DNA of 33,549 bases, taken from CAZVPF01 sp964628195. Its GTDB lineage: Bacteria > Planctomycetota > Phycisphaerae > Sedimentisphaerales > Anaerohalosphaeraceae. The position numbers and the translations under genes are program-made. The stretch spans positions 1 to 33,549 of the forward strand of contig CAZVPF010000033.1 in the NCBI GenBank assembly GCA_964628195.1, in the 5' to 3' direction. Shown piece by piece: positions 5,423 through 15,676 of this stretch. The notes beneath the pieces were generated by a model, which saw only the letters and a list, made by a program, of their open reading frames with translations, ran no database searches and had not been told where the DNA came from. Numbering within the stretch: the first letter of the stretch is position 1; the number at the start of each line of letters is the position of its first letter.

Positions 5423-6301
5423 ATGTGTAAAAAGTATTTAGTTATGTTTATTATGATTGTTTCATTAATTAGCAGTTTATCAGCAGATACTATCTATTTT
5501 AATAAGTATGGTGCAATGCGAAAATGGGAAGATCCGATGAACTGGAATCTTGAACGTCTTCCTAATGATACGGATATTGCAATGGTTTTCAGAAATTACT
5601 TTTTCCAGGATTCTCAGTCTTCATGTTTAATTGATGAAGATACAGGTACGGCAATTGTAAACACCTTGAGAATTGGTGCAGGGCAGGGGAAAGCTGTTAT
5701 CAACATGACCGGCGGCAATCTTCAGGTAGATAAATTCCAGGTTGCGTACACTAGTGAAGATCCGAATTGTGTATTTAACATGTCTGGTGGAACAGCAGTT
5801 GTCGGGACATGGCTGTGGTTCCCAATGAATGCACCGACCGGTTACGTAAATCTGAGCGGCAATGCTGTATTGTACCTCGACGGCCAGTTAATCATTTGCG
5901 ATCCTGAAATAAACAACGGCAGGGAGGGACATATGGACATATCTGATCAGGCCAGGCTCATCGTAAGATATGGTGAGGGTACAAATAATGCTGACCCGCC
6001 TTATTATCTCAACACAAGAGCAGAAGATGGTTTTATCAGCGGTAACGGCGTGGATGGGAATGTCAATATTGTTCACGATGAAATCGCACAGGAATTTATC
6101 GTAACTGCATGTCCGTTAGGTGACTTTACAGACGACTGCTATGTTGATGAGGCTGACCTTATGATAATGGCTGAAGAATGGCTTGGTGTGAACACCGGCG
6201 ATCCTAACACTGCGCCTGTGTCAAATATCGACGGCGACGACAGGGTGGATTATGAGGACTTTTCCTCATTTGGGAAAGGCTGGAAAGTCATAATTGAATA
6301 A
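5423..6301 (+). CDS. Secreted module protein with two dockerin-like repeats (paralog 2)
   Basis: 292 aa with a strong GGAGG site 10 nt upstream and a signal peptide (MCKKYLVMFIMIVSLISSLS, cleavage near SA-D). Residues about 23-215 align throughout with the preceding gene (YFNKYGAMRKWEDPMNWNLE, GAGQGKAVINM, FNMSGGTAVVGTW, NAPTGYVNLSGNAVLYLDG, DISDQARLIVRYGEGTNN), so the two arose by tandem duplication. The C-terminus differs: it has two Asp-rich loops (DFTDDCYVDEADLMIMAEEW and NIDGDDRVDYEDFSSFGKGW), a complete dockerin-like pair against the single copy in paralog 1. No cohesin is present in the window, so classical cellulosome docking is unsupported. Confidence 0.75.
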   Translation: MCKKYLVMFIMIVSLISSLSADTIYFNKYGAMRKWEDPMNWNLERLPNDTDIAMVFRNYFFQDSQSSCLIDEDTGTAIVNTLRIGAGQGKAVINMTGGNLQVDKFQVAYTSEDPNCVFNMSGGTAVVGTWLWFPMNAPTGYVNLSGNAVLYLDGQLIICDPEINNGREGHMDISDQARLIVRYGEGTNNADPPYYLNTRAEDGFISGNGVDGNVNIVHDEIAQEFIVTACPLGDFTDDCYVDEADLMIMAEEWLGVNTGDPNTAPVSNIDGDDRVDYEDFSSFGKGWKVIIE

Positions 6302-6355
6302 CAGTTGTAATATTGAATTTGTCAATTGGCTGCTTTCTTAAAAATGGAGTTTAAT

Positions 6356-7138
6356 ATGCAAAAAACGAACAGAGAAAAGGCTTTTACATTAATCGAACTG
6401 CTTGTGGTTATTTCAATAATAGCACTCCTGCTGTCTATCTTAATGCCCTCATTGCAGAGAGCGAAAAAAGCCGCCCAGTTCGTAGTTTGTCAAAGTAACC
6501 AGAAACAATGGGGGGTGGCATTCAACCTTTATCTCGCAGATTATGAAGGAAAACTTCCAATGTGCTGGGAAGGTTACAATGATGATTTATATACATCCAA
6601 GCCTTGGAAAGATCTTAAGTTATGGTTACAGAAACTGACTCCATATGTCGCTCACAAGGAAGTTGATGACCTTAACGAAGTCATGGCGGGAGAGTTTCTT
6701 GAAGAGAACTCGGTTTTCTTTTGCCCCACATGGAAAAAAGAGGCGTGGCACGGCAAGCTCGGGTATGGGATGAATTTATGGCTTAAAAGACCTGAGAATA
6801 ATGATCGCACCGGTGGAGAATATGTTAATGTTAACCGTCTTATGAGGCCTTCTGACAAGATTCTATTGGGCGACAGTACAAATTATCACCTTTATACACA
6901 TGACCAGAAATTCTGGGTTCACATCTCAGACGTAGACCGGGCGAGTGCAATACCATACGAACCTGAAAACAACCCGGACAGCTATTCTTATTCGGTCAAA
7001 TATGGTTTTTATGGCGCAGCGCCTGAAAGACATTCCGGCCGGGCTGCTTACCTCATGGTAGATTCAAGTCTTAAAATATTTAACAAAGAGGAAGCTTATA
7101 AACAGTTATGTTTTGAAGAGCCTTATTTTGGTAAGTAA
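6356..7138 (+). CDS. Type IV pseudopilin-like secreted protein
   Basis: 260 aa from the ATG at 6356 (GGAG 8 nt upstream; an earlier in-frame ATG at 6326 lacks a site and would extend the short leader). The N-terminus is a textbook class III leader: NREKA followed by FTLIELLVVISIIALLLSIL, with prepilin peptidase cleavage expected between A and F. The C-terminal half has PERHSGRAAYLMVDSSLKIF, a variant of the RHSGxANxLFxDGHV ending of planctomycete DUF1559/H-X9-DG pseudopilins. No secretion ATPase or peptidase is nearby, so it would depend on machinery elsewhere. Such orphan pilins are frequent in planctomycete sugar loci; function is not established. Confidence 0.8.
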   Translation: MQKTNREKAFTLIELLVVISIIALLLSILMPSLQRAKKAAQFVVCQSNQKQWGVAFNLYLADYEGKLPMCWEGYNDDLYTSKPWKDLKLWLQKLTPYVAHKEVDDLNEVMAGEFLEENSVFFCPTWKKEAWHGKLGYGMNLWLKRPENNDRTGGEYVNVNRLMRPSDKILLGDSTNYHLYTHDQKFWVHISDVDRASAIPYEPENNPDSYSYSVKYGFYGAAPERHSGRAAYLMVDSSLKIFNKEEAYKQLCFEEPYFGK

Positions 7139-7194
7139 GCTTTTATCTTTTATTTATTAATGTATTTACTTTAATTCGCTTTCAAGAGGTTAGA

Positions 7195-8685
7195 ATGAGT
7201 TATATTAACCGTCGCAGCTTTTTAAAAAAAACAACAGGTGCGGTATTTGCTTCTTTAGCAGGCGTCGGCTGCCTGAACAATGAGCAACTGACAGCTAATA
7301 AAAAATTGGAAAGCGGTAAGAAGCCAAATTTTATCTTCCTGTTTGCCGATGATTTAGGCTGGGGGGACCTTGGGTGCTATGGAGGCAGATTAAAAACTCC
7401 AAATCTTGATAACTTAGCACGACAAGGGACCAGGTTCAGTCAGTTTTACGTTTCAGGTTCGGTATGTTCTCCAAGCAGGGCCGCTATAATGACAGGGCGC
7501 TTCCCGGCAAGGGACAGGATCCACGGGCCCATCACCGCAAGGGCTGCCTTGATGGAAAAGTGGAATCAGCCAAAAGCTCTTGACCCTGATCTGCCTACAG
7601 TTATTGACCTGCTGTCTGAGGATGGTTATGTTACAGGTCATTTTGGAAAATGGCATTTAGGTTATGATACTTTAAAAGAGAATGATGAAAAATACAATCT
7701 TGACAAATACGGCTTTGATGAATTTAAGCTCAGAAGCGAAGACTGGGATATATGGAGAAACAGGCCGGAAAGCAGTAAGATGGTGCTGGAAGAAACTTTT
7801 AAATTTGTTGATAAGCACAAAGATGAACCTTTTTATGTGCAGGCATGGTTTGCAGATCCTCATGCGACCTTAGATCCATCCGATGAGCAAATGGATGTTT
7901 ATGACAGCATATATTTTAATCCTCGAGGGACAGATCATCGAAGTACCTGGGAGATTTATGGCGGGACAGTTACCGAGATGGACAAACAGATCGGAATTTT
8001 TCTTGATAAGATAAGTGAACTGGGTCTGGATAAAGATACTTATGTCATATTCTCCAGTGACAACGGCCCGGAGGATATACATGTATGCAACGCAACCCAC
8101 AGCGGGGTCGGCAGCCCGGGCCCGTTTAGAGGGAGAAAGCGGAGTATTTATGAAGGCGGGATACGAGTGCCCTTGATAGTAAGACGTCCCGGCAAAATTC
8201 CGGCAGGCAAAGTTAATAATGAAAGCGTCATCGCGGGGGTTGATTTTCTGCCTACAATCTGTTCATTAGCGAACATTGGAGTCCCTGCAAAAGTCGAACA
8301 TGATGGCGAAGATATGTCCGAGGCTATACACGGCAAAGAAATAAAACGAACTAAACCATTGATGTGGGAATGGAGATGGGACTTTAATGGTTACAAGCAC
8401 CATTGCAGTCCCATACTGGCTATACGCGAGGGCAAATGGAAGTTGTTGATAAATCCTGACGGCAGCAGGGTTGAATTGTATGATATTCTAAGTGGCCCTA
8501 TGGAGGTTGACAATCTGGCTGATCAGAATTCTGATGTAGTCAAAAGACTGAGTAAAAAAGTCCTTGCCTGGAAAAAAGGTTTGCCCGAAAGCCCAATTGA
8601 CCCGAAAGGCGGTAATAACGAATATCCATGGCCGGTAGACTACCCGGAGCAAAACAGGATAAAATTTCCGGCCTGGAGGCAATAA
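7195..8685 (+). CDS. Exported FGly sulfatase (S1 type) 1
   Basis: 496 aa. The N-terminus carries a twin-arginine motif (RRSFLKK, R6-R7) and a hydrophobic stretch to C26, with only a weak lipobox. The catalytic core is complete: calcium ligands D52-D53 (FADDLGWGDLGCYGG), the formylglycine signature CSPSR at 91-95 (C91 matured to formylglycine) followed by AAIMTGR, GKWHLG at 151-156 (K152, H154), and D289-N290. It hydrolyses sulfate esters, most likely on sugars given the context. Maturation needs an FGE or anSME not found here. Site and sugar specificity cannot be read by eye. Confidence 0.92.
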   Translation: MSYINRRSFLKKTTGAVFASLAGVGCLNNEQLTANKKLESGKKPNFIFLFADDLGWGDLGCYGGRLKTPNLDNLARQGTRFSQFYVSGSVCSPSRAAIMTGRFPARDRIHGPITARAALMEKWNQPKALDPDLPTVIDLLSEDGYVTGHFGKWHLGYDTLKENDEKYNLDKYGFDEFKLRSEDWDIWRNRPESSKMVLEETFKFVDKHKDEPFYVQAWFADPHATLDPSDEQMDVYDSIYFNPRGTDHRSTWEIYGGTVTEMDKQIGIFLDKISELGLDKDTYVIFSSDNGPEDIHVCNATHSGVGSPGPFRGRKRSIYEGGIRVPLIVRRPGKIPAGKVNNESVIAGVDFLPTICSLANIGVPAKVEHDGEDMSEAIHGKEIKRTKPLMWEWRWDFNGYKHHCSPILAIREGKWKLLINPDGSRVELYDILSGPMEVDNLADQNSDVVKRLSKKVLAWKKGLPESPIDPKGGNNEYPWPVDYPEQNRIKFPAWRQ

Positions 8686-8852
8686 TGACCGTTAAGAATT
8701 CTACTGTTTTTTTAGTTTTGGCAGCTGTTTTATGCTTTGTATTTAATTTGAAGATTGTTTCAAATTTTTATGTTCTCGATAGATAAAGCAGGGCCTTTGG
8801 GGACAAAATAAATATCTTAATTATCAAATGAAATCTAACTTAAGTCTTTCCT

Positions 8853-11120
8853 ATGAATGAAAATCTAAAAACTAATATTGTTTCCTCTGGCAAAAGTAAA
8901 ACATCCTATCGTACTGAAAAAGTCATGCGTACGGCTCAAAAAAATGTTGCTTTCTGCAAAGAAGATTCGTATTCCACCCTTCTTGAAAGTTACAATTTCG
9001 GAGACATACAAGTCCAGTATAGAATGGATCGGGTGACCGGCAATGTGGGACTGAACATGGTTCCGCTCGCACTTGTCGATAAGGTAGTTGGCTCAAGGGA
9101 TAATTTAGACGGCAACCCCGAGTTGGTTTCTTTTCCGGAGTCTGTCAGGGCTGCTAATGTCGATTCACTTGTTCAAATAAAGTGTCTGGGGGACGGCTAT
9201 CCCGGAGGTTTTGCACAAGGCAGGTCCATGCGTAACAGTGAAACGACCCTTGCCCTTAAATATGAAGGACAGGAATTTAAAGAAGATAATGAAAAGTCAG
9301 AAGTTATTACACGTCTGGTTCATGACCGTTTTGTATGTTTTCATATTTTGAGATGGTTTTACAGCGAACAAGCCGTAAGGGTACACACAATAATAGAGAA
9401 CTCTTCTTCCAGCCCGCTCACTATCGAAATGCTGTCCAGTTTTTCTCTTGAGGGAATAACTCCTTTTGAAAGAGCGGATGCTCCGAATTGCCTTGTATTA
9501 CACAGGATCAGGAGCAGTTGGTCTTCTGAGGGCAGACTTGAAAGTTGTCCTGTTGAAGACTACCAGCTTGAACGCTCCTGGAACGGACATGCGGCGGTTT
9601 CTGAGAGATTTGGACAAGTTGGTTCGATGCCGGTGAGAAATTTCTTTCCGTTTATAGCGGTTGAAGACACTAAAAGAAAAGTGATCTGGGCTGCGCAACT
9701 GGGTTGTGCCTGCTCGTGGCAGATAGAAGCATACCGGAAAGATGACAGCTTGTGTATTTCAGGCGGACTGGCAGACAGGGAATTCGGCCATTGGTACAAG
9801 TCAGTTGAGCCCAACGAGAAGTTTGTTACTCCTGAGGCGACGCTGACAGTGGCAAAATCAGATATTGATGACGTGTCACAAAGATTAACCAGCTGTCATA
9901 AAAGACCTCTCCTGAACCTGCCTGCTGCCGAAGATGAACTGCCAATTATTTTCAATAACTGGTGTACATCCTGGGGACAATGTTCACAAGATGAAATCTA
10001 TCGGATAGCTGACTTAATAAAAGGCACGGAAATCAAATATTTTGTAATTGATGCGGGATGGTACCTTGAGGACGGCAAGGACTGGGGGGAAAGCCAGGGC
10101 AACTGGATTCCCAATAAGGATTTCTTTCCCGCAGGCTTGAAAAAAGCTGCCGATACTTTACGAAAGAAAGGTTTTGTTCCGGGCCTGTGGTTTGAGATGG
10201 AAGTTGTTGGCAGTTTGATTGATGACCCGACACTTGAAAAACATTTACTGAAGCGTGATGGGCATGTCATTTATTCCGGCAAAAGGAGGTTCTGGGATTT
10301 TCGGGATAAATTTGTAATTACCTACCTGAAGGAAAAAGTGATCAAACTGTTAAAGGATTGCGGGTTCGGGTATATAAAGATCGATTATAATGATTCTCTC
10401 GGCATAGGGGTAGATGGCTCAGAGTCGCCCGGAGAAGGCTTACGCAGGCATATAGAGGGGGTAAAGGGTTTTATAACAGCGATAAAATCTGAAATACCCG
10501 GTATAGTTATTGAAATATGCTCATCGGGCGGACACAGGCTGGAACCCTCCATGATGGCATTAAGCAGTATGGGTTCTTTTTCAGATGCACATGAAACAAC
10601 TGATATACCAATAATAGCCGCAAATCTTCACCGTGTTATATTGCCCCGGCAAAGTCAGATATGGTCTGTGCTGAGAAAAACAGATAACTTAAAAAGGCTT
10701 ACCTATTCACTTGCAGCCACTTTTCTCGGTCGTATGTGCATTTCCGGGGATGTTGACCAACTTTCCGATGTGCAGCAGGTAAAGCTTCTTCAAGCTCAGA
10801 AATTTTACAGAAAAATTCATCATATAATTAAAGACGGTATTTCACACAGATATGGACCGAAAGTTAACAGTTACCGTTATCCGGAAGGATGGCAAGCTGT
10901 ACTAAGGCAAAGTCACAATAACAGGGAAGGTCTACTGATAATTCACAGTTTTGATTCGGCAGCGGGGCAAAAAATCAAAATAGACCTTGGTTCAGGTCAA
11001 TGGGATGTCGCAGATGCATTTTTTACTGATGATTTTGATATCAGTATTGATCAGCAATTTTTCGAATGTACATTGCCCGAAGACTTCGATGCATGTGCGG
11101 TTTATCTGAAGAAGTTATAA
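8853..11120 (+). CDS. GH36-type alpha-galactosidase, cytoplasmic
   Basis: 755 aa with no signal peptide. The N-terminal beta-sandwich (about 40-350) leads into a TIM barrel with NNWCTSWGQ, YFVIDAGWY (D400) and GLWFEMEVV. The nucleophile D511 lies in YIKIDYN (the KxDxN motif), followed by EICSSGGHRLE, and the acid/base D578 lies in SDAHE. Length and order fit GH36/GH27 clan enzymes, which release alpha-linked galactose (sometimes N-acetylgalactosamine). It would act on imported oligosaccharides. There is no clear Shine-Dalgarno before the first ATG, and the 167-base gap upstream holds no gene or convincing promoter. Confidence 0.88.
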   Translation: MNENLKTNIVSSGKSKTSYRTEKVMRTAQKNVAFCKEDSYSTLLESYNFGDIQVQYRMDRVTGNVGLNMVPLALVDKVVGSRDNLDGNPELVSFPESVRAANVDSLVQIKCLGDGYPGGFAQGRSMRNSETTLALKYEGQEFKEDNEKSEVITRLVHDRFVCFHILRWFYSEQAVRVHTIIENSSSSPLTIEMLSSFSLEGITPFERADAPNCLVLHRIRSSWSSEGRLESCPVEDYQLERSWNGHAAVSERFGQVGSMPVRNFFPFIAVEDTKRKVIWAAQLGCACSWQIEAYRKDDSLCISGGLADREFGHWYKSVEPNEKFVTPEATLTVAKSDIDDVSQRLTSCHKRPLLNLPAAEDELPIIFNNWCTSWGQCSQDEIYRIADLIKGTEIKYFVIDAGWYLEDGKDWGESQGNWIPNKDFFPAGLKKAADTLRKKGFVPGLWFEMEVVGSLIDDPTLEKHLLKRDGHVIYSGKRRFWDFRDKFVITYLKEKVIKLLKDCGFGYIKIDYNDSLGIGVDGSESPGEGLRRHIEGVKGFITAIKSEIPGIVIEICSSGGHRLEPSMMALSSMGSFSDAHETTDIPIIAANLHRVILPRQSQIWSVLRKTDNLKRLTYSLAATFLGRMCISGDVDQLSDVQQVKLLQAQKFYRKIHHIIKDGISHRYGPKVNSYRYPEGWQAVLRQSHNNREGLLIIHSFDSAAGQKIKIDLGSGQWDVADAFFTDDFDISIDQQFFECTLPEDFDACAVYLKKL

Positions 11121-11182
11121 TTGTAAGCTTATTATGTCTAAAGCGTATTTTCAATGTATCATAATTAATGTTTGGGGTAAAA

Positions 11183-12808
11183 ATGGATTGTGACATTACC
11201 AGAAGAAACTTTCTCAGGATTTCAGGAATAACAGCCGCTGCGCTGGCAGTTAACGCAACTGGATGCAGGGAGTCAGAAAGGGTTTCCAATATTCAGGCAA
11301 ATTTTACTCCCACAGGCAGAAATATAGTTGTCATACTTTGCGACCAGCTTCGAAAAGACTTTTTGAGCGTCTACGGTTGCGATGCCATACCCACCCCGAA
11401 CCTGGATCGGCTTGCTCAAAGCGGGGCAGTATTTGAAAACGCGATCACTCAATCTCCGGTTTGCGCACCTGCCAGGGCCTGCATGATGACCGGCAGATAC
11501 GTATCCGACCACGGGGTATGGACAAATGACGTCCCGTTCCGTCCCGGGCTTGAATACCTCGCTGAAAATATGAACAAACTTGGATATGCAACTGGGGCTT
11601 TCGGTAAATTGCACCATTACCCCGCCGAAGATACAAAGGGGTTCAGGCATACAAAGCAGATGGAAGAGACACGTCTCGGCAAGAAGGACGATTACTATAA
11701 ATACCTGAAGAAAAGGCACCCGGAAATTGAAGATGTAATGTTCAACTATGATATGCAGAAGCTCGTATTTAATTATCCTCATGAAGATTATTACGAGTAT
11801 TTCATAGCCTCAGAAGCCATAAATTTTATAAGTAATTCGGCTGCAAGATCAAAGCCCTTTTTTGCATGGGTTTCTTTTCAGGGCCCGCACACACCCTATG
11901 ACCCGCCTGCCGAGGTAAAGGGCACCGTTGACGCATCCAAACTGCCAAGGCCCATAGACTCCGATTACTCAACAATGCCCGATGTGCATAAATACCGCTC
12001 GGCAATGTTCCCTCCGCCGGGTACTTTACAGCGGAACATGAAGATCAGGGAAGCTTATGGCGAGATGATCCACTATATCGACATCCAGGTAGGCAGGATA
12101 ATTGAGCACCTCAAAAACAACGGGCTTTATGATAACACAACTTTCATTTTTTCTGCCGACCACGGGGATTTGATAGGCGACCATAACAACAACTACAAAG
12201 GGCCGTTCCCCTATGAAGCTCAGCTTGCGATACCGCTTATTATATCAAATCACTGCGATGTTAAAAAAGGGACAAGGTCGCAAAACCTTGTCGGAAATAT
12301 CGATATTCCCTCAACCGTTCTTGATATTGCAGGCTCTCAGCACCGAATGGGAGTCTCACTTTCCCTTATTGAACAGGCCAAGGACAGCCCCGAGTACACA
12401 CGCCGGGTCAACTTCAGTGAGTTCTGTGACTCCTGCAAAATAGTTGAGGATCGTTTCTACCGATATGCTTATTATCCATTTACAAGTCAGGCCCAGCTTT
12501 TCGATAAGGTAAATGATCCGCATGAGCTTAATAACCTGGCTGGCCTTAAAGATTATGCGCCAATCGAGCAGAAGTTTCTTAAGGATATCATGGATTTCCA
12601 GATTATTGCTAAAGGTGTCCGCATCGAGGCGCATGATTTTGTCCCGCTGCAGCAGAAAGGACTTGAGGAGAAATTCCCCTTATACAAAAAAGACTTTGTC
12701 GCGGCTTACCCCCTGAATGAAAACAACATTAATAACTTAAAAAAGAAAAACCTTGATTATAAATATAACGAATTTATCAGGGACTATGATATTAAAGCCG
12801 GGTATTGA
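11183..12808 (+). CDS. Exported FGly sulfatase (S1 type) 2
   Basis: 541 aa from the ATG at 11183 (GGGG 9 nt upstream; the in-frame ATG at 11168 has no ribosome site). A twin-arginine motif (TRRNFLR, residues 6-12) precedes a hydrophobic segment and TGC, so it is a Tat substrate and perhaps a lipoprotein. The active site is CAPAR (94-98, C94 to formylglycine), with FGKLHHYP (K142, H144) and ADHGDLIGDH (D326, H327). The first metal site reads ILCDQLRKD, where Cys replaces the first Asp of the usual DD pair, as often seen in the DQxR branch (choline-sulfatase/heparan-sulfatase-like). It differs clearly from the other two sulfatases, so a different sulfate position is likely. Confidence 0.9.
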   Translation: MDCDITRRNFLRISGITAAALAVNATGCRESERVSNIQANFTPTGRNIVVILCDQLRKDFLSVYGCDAIPTPNLDRLAQSGAVFENAITQSPVCAPARACMMTGRYVSDHGVWTNDVPFRPGLEYLAENMNKLGYATGAFGKLHHYPAEDTKGFRHTKQMEETRLGKKDDYYKYLKKRHPEIEDVMFNYDMQKLVFNYPHEDYYEYFIASEAINFISNSAARSKPFFAWVSFQGPHTPYDPPAEVKGTVDASKLPRPIDSDYSTMPDVHKYRSAMFPPPGTLQRNMKIREAYGEMIHYIDIQVGRIIEHLKNNGLYDNTTFIFSADHGDLIGDHNNNYKGPFPYEAQLAIPLIISNHCDVKKGTRSQNLVGNIDIPSTVLDIAGSQHRMGVSLSLIEQAKDSPEYTRRVNFSEFCDSCKIVEDRFYRYAYYPFTSQAQLFDKVNDPHELNNLAGLKDYAPIEQKFLKDIMDFQIIAKGVRIEAHDFVPLQQKGLEEKFPLYKKDFVAAYPLNENNINNLKKKNLDYKYNEFIRDYDIKAGY

Positions 12809-12841
12809 TAATAAATTCTATGCGTATCAGGAAATTAGCTT

Positions 12842-15676
12842 ATGCGTGCTAAAAAATGCTTATTGCTTTTGATTATTATACTTGTGGTACCTTCCATGGC
12901 GGAAACATTGTATTTCAGTCATGCAGGTATCGGATCTAAATGGGAAAACACATCAATCTGGAACACAGGAAATTTACCGACTCACGGTGACGATGCAATG
13001 GTTTTTCGCCCGTTACCTAAATCATGTGTTGTCGACGCATCAACAGGAACTGCTGCAGCGGCGAACCTGTATATAGGAGCCGGTCAAGGCGCTGCTTTGA
13101 TCGAGATGCGAGATGGTGTTTTGGATGTTGAAAATAATTTTATGGTCGGATACACCCATAATGACGGAGACTCTTCATTTGTAATGAGCGGCGGCCAGGC
13201 CCATGCTGAAAATTTTTGGATATGCAATAATGCGCCTAACGCAACAGTGTATTTATCAGGAGATGCGGTACTGAACATAGGCCACTGGGTCCTTTTTAAG
13301 AATGATTCATACATGGATATATCTGGAAACGCCAAGATAATCATCACTGGTTTCCAAAATTTAGACCAATACATTAATTCCGGCCAGCTTACAGGAAATG
13401 GTGTTGTTGGTAACGTTGAGAAAACCTGGGATGGAACAAATACTGTTTACACCGCCGGAGAATTAGTTCCAGCCCCTGTTTATTACGTAAGCCCATACGG
13501 AGATGATAGTAATGAGGGCACACTGCATAATCCATTTGCTACTATTGAAAGAGCAAGGCAGTCCGTAAGAGCTTTTCTCGCCGGCAACACGGTTAATTCC
13601 GATATTTATGTTTATATTCGAGGCGGGAATTATTACCTTGATAATACGATCGCTTTTGACGAGATGGATTCCGGTCAAAACGGAGTTGATGTTGTTTATA
13701 CCAACTATCCTAATGAAAAGCCTGTGCTTATTGGAGGCAGAAAGATAAGCGGCTGGACACTGGATTCCGGTAATATTTACAAGGTCTATCTCGGCGAGGT
13801 GGATACAGGGAACTGGTTATTCGATCAAATATTTGAAAACAAAACCAGGTCCACACTGGCAAGATTTCCCAACAGCGGCTACTTAAAGGCCGCAGATGGC
13901 GGCAATGATCCTCATACACAATTAGTATTTAATTACGGCGACATCCCCGCATGGTCTGACTGCTCGGATGCTCAAATATATGTTTGGCCGGACCATGACT
14001 GGCTTCCTGTGAACTACCCGATCACTTCGATTAATTATTCATCACGGCAGATCACTATGGCAGGGAACTCGGGGTATTATTCAATACACGCCGGGGACAG
14101 GTATTATATTAAGGGCATTAAGCAGGAACTTGACAGCCCGGGCGAGTTTTATCTCAACAAAGAAACCGGATGGCTTTATTACTGGCCAATGAAAACACCT
14201 GTCGAACAGCAGGAAATAGTTGCGCCTGTTTTGGAGAAGTTGATCAGCGTGGCTGGCTCAACGGAAAATTCTCCTGCACATAATATCCGGTTTGAAGGTT
14301 TGCACCTGTATGCCACTAAGTTCAAAACAAGTTTCCAGGCGCTTAATTACAATTATAGAGAATCTATCTTTTACACCCGGAACTCAAATAACATCTCAAT
14401 TAAGAATTGTAAGATTTATAATTCCGGTATGAACGGCATCTGCCTCGACACTTATTCCCAGAATAATACTGTCTACGGAAATGTTATTCATGACTGCGGC
14501 TTACACGGCATACTGGTCAGGGGTTATTATCCCGGCTATGGTGTAACAGATGATATAAGTCAGGCGGTTTACGACAATAAGCAGCATTTGATAAGCAATA
14601 ACCACATCTATGCGGCCGGCGAAAATGCTGGAAACGGATGCGGTATCTATGTTTATCAGAGCGGTGAAAATGAGATATCACATAACCTTATCCACGACGC
14701 AGCCAGGTCGGGCATTACTATGGCCAATGGGTGGCCTCCGATAGGCAGTTATGTCGGCAATGTGCTGATCACAGAAGACAACTGCTGGGGCCTCTATATG
14801 ACCAGGGACAACGTCCTTAAGTATAACCATATTCATTCTGTAGTAAAGGATTCTGAAGACAGCGGCGGAATAACCGCCTGGGGTGTCGGTAAAAACAACA
14901 GGCTCGAATATAATCGTATTCACAATATTTGCCCCCCGGAGAATATCCCTTACACTCATGCAACGGGAATATATCTTGACGACTTCGCGTCTTACTTCAC
15001 GGTCAAAGGAAATATTATTTATGATATTAATACAACCGCCGAAAGCAGTTTGATAACGGTTAAGGGTCAATCCAATGCTTTGAATAATAATATTCTCATT
15101 AAAAACCCTTCGCTTAAGAACGCAATATGGCTTATCAAGAATTGGAGCATTCCTCCTTCATACGGGTGGCATACAATAACACACAATATTATTTTTTGTG
15201 TTTCAAACGGTTCAGGGGCTAACTTCTTTGATTTTGTACACAGCGGAAATAGCTACTTCCTTGACAGCAGCGTAATCTTAAGCGACTACAATTTGTTTTA
15301 CCTGGACGGCAGCGGGACATATTATATTCCCGGAATACCAGGGGTCGACACACTCGTTAATTGGAAAACTTTGTATAATAATAAGTACGATCAGAATTCG
15401 TTAGTTGCAAATCCGCTGTTTGTTGCCCAGAGCGTTGATGATTATCGTCTGCTTCCTTCTTCCCCGGCTTATTTGCTGGGCTTTGAAGAGATTGACCAGA
15501 ACAGTATCGGTCTTAAGTCCGATTTCCCGGATTTGGTGCCTTCCGACACAGTGGGGCTTTCAATTATTGCTGAGCAATGGTTGATGCAGTTTTACAACCC
15601 TGTTTCAGATTTTAATGACGATGGGATTGTTGACCTCGCTGATTTTGCAGAATTAGCATCAGGTTGGCAAAAATAG
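12842..15676 (+). CDS. Secreted module + right-handed beta-helix enzyme + dockerin-like tail
   Basis: 944 aa. Signal peptide residues 1-20 (cleavage after PSMA). Residues about 21-200 are the shared module (SKWENTSIWNTGNLP, YIGAGQGAALIEMRDGVLDV, FVMSGGQA), closely matching the downstream PEP-CTERM protein, with residues 161-199 identical to it. Residues about 212-880 form a parallel beta-helix that starts with YYVSPYGDDSNEGTLHNPF and contains D673 in a D-S-G-G-I motif conserved in the three other beta-helix proteins here. The architecture is GH141-like (family known for alpha-L-fucosidase and xylanase activity); a polysaccharide lyase is the alternative. The end, DFNDDGIVDLADFAELASGW, is a dockerin-like repeat following a degenerate one. 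A fusion of display module and enzyme. Confidence 0.78.
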   Translation: MRAKKCLLLLIIILVVPSMAETLYFSHAGIGSKWENTSIWNTGNLPTHGDDAMVFRPLPKSCVVDASTGTAAAANLYIGAGQGAALIEMRDGVLDVENNFMVGYTHNDGDSSFVMSGGQAHAENFWICNNAPNATVYLSGDAVLNIGHWVLFKNDSYMDISGNAKIIITGFQNLDQYINSGQLTGNGVVGNVEKTWDGTNTVYTAGELVPAPVYYVSPYGDDSNEGTLHNPFATIERARQSVRAFLAGNTVNSDIYVYIRGGNYYLDNTIAFDEMDSGQNGVDVVYTNYPNEKPVLIGGRKISGWTLDSGNIYKVYLGEVDTGNWLFDQIFENKTRSTLARFPNSGYLKAADGGNDPHTQLVFNYGDIPAWSDCSDAQIYVWPDHDWLPVNYPITSINYSSRQITMAGNSGYYSIHAGDRYYIKGIKQELDSPGEFYLNKETGWLYYWPMKTPVEQQEIVAPVLEKLISVAGSTENSPAHNIRFEGLHLYATKFKTSFQALNYNYRESIFYTRNSNNISIKNCKIYNSGMNGICLDTYSQNNTVYGNVIHDCGLHGILVRGYYPGYGVTDDISQAVYDNKQHLISNNHIYAAGENAGNGCGIYVYQSGENEISHNLIHDAARSGITMANGWPPIGSYVGNVLITEDNCWGLYMTRDNVLKYNHIHSVVKDSEDSGGITAWGVGKNNRLEYNRIHNICPPENIPYTHATGIYLDDFASYFTVKGNIIYDINTTAESSLITVKGQSNALNNNILIKNPSLKNAIWLIKNWSIPPSYGWHTITHNIIFCVSNGSGANFFDFVHSGNSYFLDSSVILSDYNLFYLDGSGTYYIPGIPGVDTLVNWKTLYNNKYDQNSLVANPLFVAQSVDDYRLLPSSPAYLLGFEEIDQNSIGLKSDFPDLVPSDTVGLSIIAEQWLMQFYNPVSDFNDDGIVDLADFAELASGWQK

